This document shows positions 1 through 12,400 of a DNA stretch of 64,000 bases, piece after piece (positions within the stretch are counted from its first letter, which is position 1; each line of letters begins with the position of its first letter). The notes under the pieces are model-generated. The model searched no databases. It saw only the letters and a program-made list of their open reading frames with translations, and was not told where the DNA came from. Source of the stretch: Trichoplax adhaerens (taxonomy: Eukaryota; Placozoa; Uniplacotomia; Trichoplacea; Trichoplacidae); assembly GCF_000150275.1 (NCBI RefSeq), contig NW_002060979.1:51210-115209 (forward strand), written 5' to 3'. The position numbers were made by a program, and so were the translations under genes.

Positions 1-1351
1 GAACATTTTCCTTCCTATGCAAATAGTCAGTATGCAAAAAAACAAAGTACTGAGATTATGCAATCTTCATACAATGATGGCCAAGCTGTTGTACAGTATA
101 TGGCTGTAGTATAAATGAAATGATGTCCATCATATTACTTACAAGCTACTGTAAAAAGAAACTTTTGTAATAAAGTGAAAATAGGATGATAGAATTTTAG
201 TTTCATCCAATGCCACCCGATGAACTAGTAGACTTTGGCGTAAACCTTTCTACAATACTTAATTACAAGATATAGAGAAAAATAAGAGTGTAATAAGTTA
301 CTATAACAGGATTGAAATTGATTGACTATACAAGCATTTCGATGTTTGAAAAATGTGTTGATCATTTTGCGTTGGTGTTAGTATACATATACCTACAGTA
401 ATCCTTTAATTGAGGCAGAACAACTAACCTACTGTAGGCTATAGTATCACCAAAATTTCTATTTAAAAGGACTAAAATACTGTGCTGATCAAATCATCTC
501 TACATATTGGTAATTTTGCTGCAATTTCAAACGTGAAAGACAATGTATTCCACTAATAACAACGAAGCGAAGAGAGTGTTGTAATGCCACTTTAACGCAT
601 TGGATATTTTAGAATTCTATCAAAGATTTCGACTTCAGGAATAACATTTCGTCATTTGCTTGTTATTATATGTCTGACTTAAATAGCATAACAGGCAAGA
701 AAATGGAGAGATCAATGCATATTACTATATTTATGTTAGTGGTCAATATTAACAATCTAATGCTGCCAACTTGAATACCATACCAAGTTACTCGTTATAC
801 TACTCGCAAATATCCTAACTCTAACTTATATTCAACAGCAAATTATCCCCAACATTCGTTAATGGGGTATTCGATGTATCATCTTTCAATGCAAAAAGTA
901 AGTTACCAATGATCGTAAGTATTAACTATATTATATAGTATTAACAAATGAACTTTCTAAGAATAAATTTGAACCTCACCTGTACTTAAAAATGGCAATT
1001 TTATACATAGCTAGTCTAGCTGATATCAGTGGTAATTATAATTTAAAAATAAACTGTAGTTTACAGAGGCGTTACATAATATTCAATCTATCCGTACATG
1101 AGTATGAACGCATATGAGAACAAATAGGGAATGTAAAATAGATGCCTTTAAATGTAGTAACTGTGACCAAAATTGGCATATTAATACTGTAATACATGAA
1201 ATGATTTCATAAATTGAAGTCTGCGTGAAAGTTTTACATAATTATATTTGACTGTATAGAATAAAGCCAATATTTTACTTAACAGAGACCCATAGCTATT
1301 TATCTCAATCAATTTAGGAGTAAATAAATACAAGCATAAGCTACATTTACA
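1..1351. other. Intergenic region left of the UGT gene
   Basis: AT-rich sequence with no open frame that resembles a known protein and no RNA gene I can recognise. The right end holds the likely 3' untranslated region of the minus-strand UGT gene, which stops at 1352. Nothing else can be supported. Confidence 0.6.
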
Positions 1352-4300
1352 TTATGAAATTTTCTCTTTAGGAGCTTTGGCGCAGCAGAGGGCTTTTACG
1401 CCTCTCCAAATCAACTGCAAAATTTTAACCATAATCGCAAGTAACACTAATAAAACTGCATAAACGTCTATTAAATGCAGTTCGTACCATCGCAGATTAT
1501 ACTCCTCAGTTCGCAAATATTCGCCACCATCACAATTTAATGCATATTCCATCCAATCAGCAGCTTCTTCCACAGGCGTTCTACCATTCGGTCTATTTTG
1601 AATTAGTTTGGAAACTTGCATAGAACTATTTATGATGTCTTGTCGGGTAGTAACATTCATAATTGCATAATACAGATCGCTTTGTGTCATTTCTTTAACA
1701 TTGAGTGTTACACCTACGTGTTTAGATGATATTTTTGTTGCGTGAATTACTTGATCACCAGCAACTGGAATCCCAACCATAGGTACACCATGATATGCAC
1801 CTTCAAGAAGGCTATTCATACCACAATGTGTTATAAATGCCTTGGTGTTTGGATGGCCAAGAATATCGTTTTGTGGTACCCATTTCACAATTTTAATATT
1901 GGGAGCGATGTTATCAGGAAGTTCCTCTGTATTTTTCCAAATGAAATTATATGGTAACTGACCAAAGGTATCAAATAACATAGTGATATTGGTCACATAC
2001 TTTAAGGCAGTTACGACTGAGCCAAACGAGACTAGCACGGTTCCTTTAGGATTGCTCGCCATGAACTGCTGTAAATCATCAGGCAATGGTTTTGCGGGCT
2101 TAGGAAGTATAGGTCCAACTACTTTAGAGGTCGGGGTAATCGGGCGAGAATAATCAATAGCAAAGTCTGTATTTACAATAAGGAATGATGATCGCCTTTC
2201 AGTAAACAAAGGAGTCGAATTAATACCTAGATTGCTTGTGTTCATCGCATTATACATCTGGGGCAAAATAACTAAATGCGCTACAGCATTTGCAACGTAG
2301 TAGATGATGACATTGATCGTTCGCTGATATAAGGTCATTTTATTGCTAGCTGCAAATCCAAGCTGGGGAATATAAGCCAGTGGGTTCGGAATATGGAATG
2401 GTCCTGAGATAAATGGATCACCAAATCCAACCGGAGCAACGTCAACAACGACTTTGATGTCAGCAAAATCAGCTATAATCTGACAAATTGGGCTAATAAT
2501 ATCGCACAGAGCTCCATCTTTCAAATTGAAATGAAGCAAATTGTAAATATTTCATTATAAAGCAAACCGTAAGATCACATTAACTTAACGTATGAAATGA
2601 TATTCAATTGAAAGAATTAGAAAAGATTCACTAACTGCACATGATACTATTGCTTTGGATGAGAAGACGCCTATCTATTAGCTAGCTAGTGATTGCCAAC
2701 CTGAATGCATTTATCTGTTTTATGCCAGCTAATAATTCCCTACGTTGTAAGTTTAATTCTAATACCGCAAAATGATGACAAGACAGCGGTAATATTCTAT
2801 TGAAAAATGAAATCTTACTGTAATTCTAGGGGTGGTACTTGCTATGCGTTTGAAGTTATTTTTAATAAAATTAGTAATGAATGTTTTATGCTTGTTTATG
2901 ATTAACAATCAATATTAACTTTCATTTAGGTAGATAGCCTTATGGATTCCAATACAAATGAATATGCAACCAGCAGGCCATAGCATGTGTACACGTATTC
3001 ATAAGAGAGTGTTTCAAGCTAGTTAGCCATACTCAGGTAAAAGCTGTGATGATCTAGGGCTTCTTTATCAGCGTTTTAACTTGAGATAACTTTTAAAGAT
3101 ATTAGTAATGAATATTTTATTCCTGTTTATGATTAACATACAGTATTCATTCTCGTTTAGGTAGATACTCTTATATATTCCAACACAGGGCTATATGCAA
3201 ACAGTAGACTGTAACATCCATACATGTATTTATGCGAGAGTGCTTTAAACTAGTTAGCCATACTCAATTATAAACTGTGAAGATGTAGGGCTTCCCTATG
3301 CTTTTTATTCACGTGCTACTTGTCTACGTCGAACTACAAAAAATAACTACTATGCAATTGATACATCTTATGTGTCAACGCTTACTATGTAAGAATAATC
3401 TGTAATTGAAATTAATAACTATTTCTTCATTAAAGCCACTTTATTTTTTTACCCTTGTAATCGATTAAAGTGAGAAAAACGATCTTTTCACCTATTAGCA
3501 GCAGATAACAGTATAAAGTTTACGCAACATTTAAGGTCAGATTGACTAGTCTACGAGTATTTCAATGTTATGTTAGTATGTCGTACGTATACTTAAGGAG
3601 CTATCCTCTCTATCTAATGACGTTGATCTAATGCTATTAAATGTTAAATTTACCGTCGCTGAATATTGATAAGCATAACAAGTCCTATAAGGTAGAAATA
3701 ATGCTGATATTCCCTATCAAACTGTTAGCCACAAGGACAGCATTAAAGGCTCTTGCTATAAACGCCTTTCAATTTATGAGATCTATAGAATACAGTAAAC
3801 ATTTCTGCTCGCCTGTATTATCTAATTAAAGGGCGATCATGGTGAAAGAAAATGTAACGATTTAAATGAAGTTTAGATCAATTTCTCTTGCAAGAATTTA
3901 CTGATACCTTTCTGTAGATTCATGTATACGAGAATAGAAACGTTCCACTACTGTATGTGATTAAAACGATACAAAACTGCTGATGTTGCCCCATCGGTAA
4001 TCAACTCATTTAAATTAGGGGTTATTATTTTAAGTTTAAATTGACTTATACAATCACTTGTCAATTCGATTACGAGCTTCCTCTTGTGGAAAGTGTTTAC
4101 GCTACAGGTATAACTGATTTAAAAACGATTGTATGCTGACGATTGAATAAGAGATTTACCGAATTTTTGATCTCGTATTTCTTCCAGTAGTTTCCTTTCA
4201 TGACTAAAAGCGGCCAAATCAAGGTTGCCGTACTTATGGCAGGGCAAGAGCAAGTTATCATTATTCTTTAAAGCCTCAGCAATACAATCAGCCAAATCAT

Positions 4301-4553
4301 GTTGTGTCACAGGAGTTTTATAATATTTCACCGTAAACTTCTTTTGAGCAAGAAATTTCACTGCTGATGCTGCCACCATAACAACAGTATGACCTCGTTG
4401 ATGTAATTCATCTCCAATGGCTGCCACAACATGGGCATGGCTATGATAATATTGGGCAATTAACAATATTTTCGAAGAACGGACTTGACGTGGGATAGCA
4501 GTTAAACTAATCACAATCAAGGCGACAAGCATCCATGATAATTTCCCTACCAT
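1352..4553 (-). CDS. UDP-glucuronosyltransferase (UGT family), two exons
   Basis: Exons 4553..4160 and 2517..1352 join in phase 1 (G|AT) to give 519 aa, normal UGT length. UGTs move a sugar from a UDP-sugar to small lipophilic acceptors, typically in the ER. The N-terminus has a signal peptide (about residues 1-27), followed by a His-rich YYHSHAH segment where the family's catalytic His lies. The junction reads QKFDGALCDI and aligns without a gap to other animal UGTs. The C-terminal half carries the UDP-sugar signature: WVPQNDILGHP, then HCGMNSLLEG, HGVPMVGIP and GDQ. Near the end are one membrane segment (about LIDVYAVLLVLLAIMVKIL) and a cytosolic tail ending KEKIS, a KxKxx ER-retrieval signal. 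The start is the ATG at 4553. A broken relative lies head-to-head at 5515. The donor acceptor specificity and sugar cannot be read from the sequence. Confidence 0.93.
2871..3302. repeat. Diverged tandem duplication (about 241 bp) inside the UGT intron
   Basis: Two direct copies, about 2871-3070 and 3112-3302, share long stretches such as TTAGTAATGAAT, GTTTATGATTAACA, TTTAGGTAGATA and CTAGTTAGCCATACTCA, with many substitutions and small indels between them. They lie wholly within the 1.6-kb UGT intron (2518-4159). I see no coding content in either copy. The divergence suggests an old tandem duplication of intronic DNA, not a recent transposon. Confidence 0.75.
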
Positions 4554-5514
4554 CTCTAATTGAATACGCTTTTCCTATACAGTATAGGATGCCGCTGTAG
4601 ACAATTGGATCTATGTAGAATTATAGACAAATGAACATAAAATTCAATGTCTGCTTTTATTAATAGTGCGCTATAGCGGCTAGCGTAGAGCCCCTAAAGA
4701 CTTTATAAAGGCTTATTGTTATATTGGATGGGCTGATTTTGTCTACTGTACATTTTGAAGAAGAGAGTCTAATAGACTGGATAGGGATGATACTTGAACA
4801 TTGCAGTTTCTCGTAAAAATAGTAGGTAGACTGGACTTATTTTGTTGTTTACACTGCAAATGACGTTTCTCTTCAAATGCTGACCAATATTTGTATTCTT
4901 TAATAGTATGATAGGATCATCTTTTGCATGTTCTTACAGTTTATACCCGTCTAGGCTACTTCTACTGCATATCTGATAAAGTTGAATAGTTTTCTACTTA
5001 TTTTGAGGCTACTTTAACACATTCTTCAGGCTTTCAATTTATATTTATAGCATCATAGAGCGTTGTCCAATCCAGTATAGGACACACTAGAGTGCGCAAG
5101 TACTACTGAAAAAAAATCCAATTAGCTCTAATTAATTATGCGTCTTTGATCTATAGAGAATCCATCGAAAAAACATAAGCTCCACTGTAATGCTATACTC
5201 TCATGTAATTAATTACTGGAAGAATTGAGCGTAGTGAATGATATCAGCCATCAAAATTTCTCGATCAGATAATTTACGGATAGCAAATCATAGCTAGACA
5301 TACATCTATATATGTTATATAGAACATATATATAATACAGTAGTTATTAATAAGGCTCATAGGATAGTTAAGATGTCTTGACCTAATATGGCAATCTAAA
5401 TCGCTGAGTTGCTTATTGCCAACAGAAAAACGATCAAAGGATTGTTAACGTAAAGATTGATTTAAAGGATCAAGTACAAAAGATCAAAAAAATAGAAACA
5501 AACTATTATTAAGA
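4554..5514. promoter_or_regulatory. Shared upstream region of the head-to-head UGT pair
   Basis: This 0.96-kb spacer lies between the start of the intact minus-strand UGT (4553) and the former start of the plus-strand UGT pseudogene (5515). It must contain the promoter of the intact gene. I cannot point to a specific TATA or initiator element with confidence. No other gene is visible. Confidence 0.4.
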
Positions 5515-7934
5515 ATGGCAACCAAAAAAAGCGTATAGAGGTTACTTGGAATCTTGGCTTTAGCTTTGATAGCTCTTCTTCGCCATTGCCAATCAGCCAA
5601 GATACTCCAGGTAGCTCAATATTATCATAGTCATGCTCATGTGGTAGCAACGATTGGTGATGAATTACATCGACGAGTCCATAATGTGATGATAGTAGTA
5701 TCTTCAGCGGCTCAATTTCGGCCTCCTAAAAAATATATAATTCAATATTATCAAACTCCAGTAACGCAGCAACACTTAGCAAATTGTACGGCCATTTCCT
5801 TAGAGAATAATGATGTTTATTTGCAACCATGCCATATCTACGCTGGTATGGACCTTCCTGCTTTTAGCAAAGAAAGAAACTTACTAGAAAATATAAAAAG
5901 TCAAAATTTCGGTAATGATATGTCATTCAATTATAATATGAGGTAGTGAATCATCTAATAGATAGTCTGTTCAACAATTCCACCATTCTTGCTGCTCACC
6001 ACCCTTCCCCCAAATAGAATTACTGACTTTGCATCCTATTCAGTATCCAATAGATTCGTTTTATCATCAGGCAGTTGATATCTGATTCGATTAGAACATC
6101 TTATTGCAAATAGGGTTAACACCTTATTGATACTCAGTAACTTTAATGTAAAGCGCTTATTTTTATTTTAAAGAGCTTGAGAACGCCTTTTTTTACTCAA
6201 GCGATTGCCAGTTTAATGTATTTTTGATACCAAAAAATTGGCTCTTGTTTAAACAATAGTAAACCCCTCAATTAATATGGTAAATGACTTCATTGTATTC
6301 AAGGGATAATTCATTACAGTCCAGCTCTGATTTTTTCATTCCTAGTTCTTATTCCAAAATATCGTAAACTAAACCGATGATATGTAGTTTCCATGTTTAT
6401 AGATGCTAAAGTTATCTTAATAAGACAGCATTGAATGAAGATTATGGTCATATTAAAAGCTTTACGGACGAGTAGTTAGAATAGCAACAGTAGGATATAT
6501 AAGTACAAAGTTCGCTCATGCAATTATACAATAATAAGATTCTCACGTTAGCAGCTACTCCTACTTAGTAATAAAATTATAATTTGCGTCAAATGTTTTA
6601 TCGTTATTTACAAGTGATTTGATACTTTTACGAGTAAATTTTGATGGGCAAGATAGTATAATAGACTAAATTTAAAATTAAAAAATTAAATTTAAATCTA
6701 TTAAAATGTTTGTTTAGCAGTCAAGTAACAAGACATTCATCATTAATATTTTATTAGCAGACGGAGTTCTATACGACATCAGCAGCCCAGCCCTATTTGC
6801 CAAATTATTACTGAAGCAGCAAACATTAAGGTCTTGGTTCCTGTTGCTGCATTTGGATTTACCGATCTACTCGTAACTGGATTCTACCATATACCTAATC
6901 CGTTGGCTTATGTTCCACAACTTGGACTCACATTTACCAACAAAATGACATTACATCAGCGTATTATTAATAACGTCATTGTTTCATATCTTACATCGAC
7001 ATTAGTCCATTCATTTTTCTACCTTACATGTTTGCAGAAGTAAAGAAAACTAGTTTAGGCATTGATAGCATTCCCGATTTAGTGTATAGTCGAGCCTTAT
7101 TTCTTTTAGTCAATACAGACTTTGCTATGGATTATCCTCGTTCAATTACACCGACTACCAAAGTAGTCGGCCCTATACTCCCTAAACCTGCTCAATCATT
7201 ACCTTCTGATTTACAACAATTTGCATCGAAGAATCCTAACGGCACAGAGATTGTCTCTTTTGGTACGGTAGTAACCGCATTAAAGTATGTCAGTAATGTT
7301 GCAATGCTTTTTAATACTTTTGGCCGGTTACCGTATAATGTTATTTGGAAATATACGGAGGATATTCCGCAAAGTATTGCTTCAAATATTAAAATTATTC
7401 AGTGGTTGCCACAGAATGATCTCCTTAGTCACTTAAATACCAAAGTACTTGTTACGCATTGTGGTTTAAATAGCATTCTCGAAGGAGCTTATCATGGTGT
7501 ACCTATGATCGGTATTCCAGATGTCGGTGATCAAGCCAGTCATGGGCCTAAAATAGCAGCTAAAAATGTTGGAATAGTATTAAATGTAAAAGGAATGACG
7601 CAAGATGATCTGTATTATGCAATTATCAACGTTACAACACGACAAGATATTTTAGAAAAGAACTCTTAGAATTTCGAAATTAATTCAAAATAGACCGAAT
7701 AGTAGAACGCCTGCTGAAGAAGCTAGCGATTGGATGGAATATGCGCTAAATTGCAATGGCGGTGAATATTTACGTACGGAAGAGTATAATATACCATGGC
7801 ATCAATTCTATTTAGTAGATGTATTTGCTTTAGTTTTAGTTTTCCTTGTCATTGCTGTTCAATTAATATGTTTAATATGGTAGAAAATAACAAAGTTATG
7901 TAGTGGTAATGGGGCTAAAGTTAAAATGTCTTAA
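5515..7934 (+). pseudogene. UDP-glucuronosyltransferase pseudogene, head-to-head with the intact copy
   Basis: The two-exon structure of the neighbouring UGT is preserved: exon 1 is 5515..5911, the G|AC phase-1 junction is identical, and exon 2 is 6761..7934. The reading frame is broken repeatedly. An in-frame TAG sits at codon 8 (5536-5538). A frameshift at about 6790 lies just before PICQIITEAA. A second frameshift falls at about 7010-7030, around YLTC/FAEVKK. A third falls at about 7660, after TRQDIL. A TAG at 7881 lies at the end of the membrane helix. Long stretches still match, for example HCGLNSILEGAYHGVPMIG and GDQ, and the former tail still ends near a TAA at 7932. Either recent inactivation or several sequencing errors could give this. 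Five separate lesions make real decay the better reading. Confidence 0.88.
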
Positions 7935-9448
7935 TCCTTGACTGGAAATTTCTTGCTAGAGATTTATTGTGCACTGCCTATCAAGATTACCATTTTGACT
8001 TTGCGCCATTGCAAATTGGTCTACTTTACTATTTTCTATTGTATTTTCTACTTGATGATAATTTAGTGTACTTTTATGCCATAATGGCAATAAAATTAAT
8101 GGCTGAAAGCGACTTGCAGAGTTTAACGCTGCATGCACTCTATCAGTATATTTTAATTTCAAGTACGGTAATGAAAGCCTAATAATTTCACTTTTATACG
8201 CAACTGAAACCATTGCCAATATTAGATTGATATTACTATACTATATCCGATAAGTAGATCTTCGATATGAATACTGTTGGAAGTAAATTGAAAATTGTTG
8301 AAGTAAATTGAAAATGAACCCTATTAAACTAGAATCCAAATTTGTTGCAGATACTCTACCGCCTTTGATGAGATTCTCTGACCGCTTTCATAGTACCTTA
8401 TGATATTAATCCACCAAAACCAAATAACTTGGAAAGGTTGAACCCAAATCTCAATTGTAATGTTAAGCTTAACTAAACTCTTAACTTTGTCTTGTGCTAC
8501 AGCGATGCCATTCATTACTGCTAGTTGCAACGGCATTGCTGTAACATTTGCATAGCTAAGCATCGGTTACAGAATCAGGATTATTGAAAGAGCAACTTTT
8601 TAGAGTTATTTAAACTTATGTCGTACTCATACAACATGAATTTCTGATCTACCTAATAGCGTCTACTAAGAAATATGTTGATAGGAATTATTCGCTTTAG
8701 ATTGGCATTAGGTCATAAATGCAAGTGTTCAGTATTGCATTGCAAGGAGCCGTAATTTTACTGCAAGATTCTCAAATTACGATATTATGTCCTATTAGGA
8801 ATAAAATAGTGTTGTCAACAATCTCATTGTGCTAGAGTCTTATTGTAAACGCCCGAAAATTATAACTTGTCAATTGCAATGTTGTCTTCGTTGACTTACG
8901 TAAACCTTCTACGAATATTTTACGCTTTCATAACTATTAGTTGAATCAAGTTCCTGTTATGTTTGTTATCAAACATTTTTTATGCCTACTGCTGGGCCGT
9001 AGTCACTAGTTAAGTCTATCAGATTTAGAATAAGTGCAGCTACAGGCGACCTATAACGCGCTATAAAACGCACTATATGGGTACAAACCATACTTATCCA
9101 GTTTCCGCCCCATAAAATTATGGATAACTATGCTGCAGAGTGCAACACAATTCAAAGATTACGGTAGTAGTAACATTCTTTCACGATTTAAAGCAATTTA
9201 CAATTAGAGAGACATTGTGCTATAGGCCTTTTAATGACCTTAATTCGCATCGAAATTAAAAAGTATAATCTAAAAAGAGTACATATGAGTACAGTTTTGA
9301 TTTATTATGTTCTGAAAAGACCTTGTTTAAATTGATAATTTTTAAAGTCGATCTTCTTTCCCGTAGGTCAATTTATATCCAGAGTCTATGTGGAAAATGT
9401 GATCGAAATTAGTAGTAAATGCTAATGTTATGTTGCAATTAATGGGAT
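7935..9448. other. Intergenic region
   Basis: No recognisable gene. A 79-codon minus-strand open frame at 8563..8324 starts with ATG but resembles no family I know and has no supporting splice context. The right end probably contains the 3' untranslated region of the receptor gene that stops at 9449. Confidence 0.5.
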
Positions 9449-12400
9449 TTAAAGAAGCTCATTAACGTCTTGATCATCAAGTAAATAACGTGGAACAGAC
9501 TGACGACGGAAACGTCGATACAGAATCACTCCAATTACAAGTAGTATCAAGATAGCCATAGCATCTATTAATCCTCCAATGATTATGCCTGTCATAGATA
9601 ATAAATATGAGAAGTCAATTGCTTTGATAGAAAATGCTTAAGATCTTAATTCAAACTTTTCTGTTACAGTAGATAATTAACATCGATTTAAGGATTTCTT
9701 AAATTTACTTTGCAATTTACTTTTAGCTAGCTACTAAATTGCCCTATCTTTATGGATAAAATTGTATATGATGAAACCAGATTCCAATCGCATTAAAACA
9801 GCTTTAATATAGCTACTGCAATGTTAAATTTGGGTATGTATAGAACATTAGAGGATACAGCGCAAGGATCATTTCGTTATTTCCATGCTAATATGAATAA
9901 TGTAATTAAATTATACCATGCGGAGAGTGGGTTAGAGAAAAATTACTGCATAGTTACCTTTATCAATATATGAATGGTACCTGTTAGTAAATACTTGCTA
10001 CTTGGCGTTACAAACCAGGTTTCTGTTCCATGACTACAGCTAGGTATGGTAAAATGAACCTTAAGTCATAAAATTTTGATGGTATAAATTTAGATTTTGC
10101 AATACTTGCAGTTTGGTTTTCCATCGCTGTTGTTACATGAAAAATAATCCACTTTAGAGCCAACTCTAAGGTCACATAGAACTGTTTGAAGTAATATTTA
10201 ATCCTATAAGTTTACAGGCCTTGAAAATAGCTGCATTAAGTTTTTTAACTGTATATACTAAAAAGATTCTTTATTCTATATTTTTACCTCATAAATACGT
10301 CGTAAATATTGTAAACGCTAATGTGAACCTACTACAATAACAAACTTACATGTCTGGCATTTATTTCCTGTATAATTTTTATCGCAAGAACAGTAGAAGC
10401 GACCTTTACGCTGATAGCACTTTCCATGCAGGCAGATATTACTTTGGTGACAATTTCCTAATTTTTTGTGGCACAAATTATAGCAATTTCAAATCAGTAA
10501 TAATTTTAAGAGCAAAGATATCTTACTGAGAGTGAATCCAATGAGATTCAGAACGGAAATCTATAATTTAGTTAATTCTGTATTACTTCAGTTATGCTGA
10601 CAGATACATAGAGAATGATTCATAGACTTAAGAAGATCATTTACATCGAAATGTGAGGTGGTAAGTGATATTATAGAATATGCTAGGGTGCAAAAAATTG
10701 AACTAGTATTTCTGTAAACTATAAATCTGACTATAATGGATGATTTCATTTTGTTCTGGTGTCGCGAAGCTACAGTTAATGGGGAATTATTAGGAATGCG
10801 AACTTATTCTGAAACTGTTTTATGTATGCTTTACTAAATGTTATCAATAGCTAAAAGTAATTTTAAGTAGAAATTCAGCTAAATTTTAAGGGATTTAATA
10901 CTTATACGGCTGAAAGGTCGATTGTAGCAGTTACTAAAGTATCTAGCCTATCACTATATTTTAAATTTCACTGCATACTTGAGAACTCTAATAAGTAATG
11001 ACCCATTAACTTATAACGTCATACCTAACGTAATATCTTTAATTGATCTTGCTTCACTGATAGAGTTTATCCCCTTGCACCAATAACTCCCATTATTATC
11101 AGCGGACGAAAAGGACTTAAAAATCAGAGTTAATTTGTTTTGGTACAGTTTAGGATTGGATGTAACAAGAGTAGCATGATAGCTACTTGTAATCATTTCT
11201 TTACCAATCCACCAAGATAAAGCTGGTAATGGCCAACCATATGCTGTACATTCTAAGGCAATTACTTGCTTGGATTGATCCATAGAGAAATTAGGATGAA
11301 TTTGAATGTGGCTAACTGTAATTTCTAAATCATATATAAATTCGCTATAAATATAAGGCATTTATTTGAATGATATTACAAGAACATCTTATTAAATCTT
11401 ACAGCTGATAATAGTATTTATACTGACTTGCACGTAGACAATCATGAATTGCTGGAACATTTATATTAACTATGAACGGTATGAACTGGTTTTACCATCT
11501 TTATTTTAAATAATTTGAGTATTGTTAATTTGTTGCTTTTATACCATTAATACAGCGTGTCCCATTAAAGTAGCCATTTAAACAAAGGCAAGTAAAGGAT
11601 AAGAAAGGTTTGATAATGTCGATACATTTAGAGTTGATGTCCTGAGAGCAAGGTGAACTTGCACATGGCAAGGCTACAATTTATAATTTAAAGAATTAGA
11701 TTAATTCTAGTCATTAAACTTTATTCCTTATACTATTTTGAATTATAGGCAACAAAAAGGATTTTGCGATATTATGAAAGTGACTTTACCTAATTGTCCA
11801 CATCGATTGTAGTATGGGGTGGACGCAGTTATTCTAAAACATAAATTAGGAGGAAAGGACGATATCAAATCGCGATACATTGAATAACTGTATTTTAGAT
11901 CTCTACTAGCAAAATACCCGCCTAGACTTGAGCTTGCAGCATAATTTAAAGTGCTTGTTGATGGATCAGCAGTGTTTTGTACTGTATTTTTATTGCAGAT
12001 TATATTGAGAATAATTAGCACTCTTAAAACCAACGATCCTTGGTATCGTAATTAAAACGGAATCAAATTAAGATTTAAACCATATTTAGTATTTAAGAAT
12101 ACTTCCCCAATTGCATAACTATAAACACATCAAGCGTAAATCCCACATGTATTAAAACCCGCATACTGTCTAGTTATAATTCTCAGCTTTTCTATAATCT
12201 TGCATGACAATAATTTTGAACGTAGCCTCCGATACGTATAAAAGTGATTTCTGTGCTTTAGCATAATGTATATAGACACTGTGTCCGTATTCTAACCTGA
12301 TATTTCGCAAAAACTGCCAGAATACCCTTCTTGGCAAATACAATGGTAACTAGATTGATTTATTGCTTGACATTGTCCATGGAATGAGCATTTCTCTTCA

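Noticed and set aside
8324-8563. 79-codon minus-strand ATG frame
   Set aside because: No similarity to any family I know and no neighbouring exons; expected at this length in AT-rich DNA.
10016-10126. Open 37-codon interval with a phase-1 acceptor and donor inside the receptor gene
   Set aside because: The phases would fit, but there is no cysteine framework or recognisable domain and the donor (GTTTGT) is weak; short open intervals like this arise by chance.
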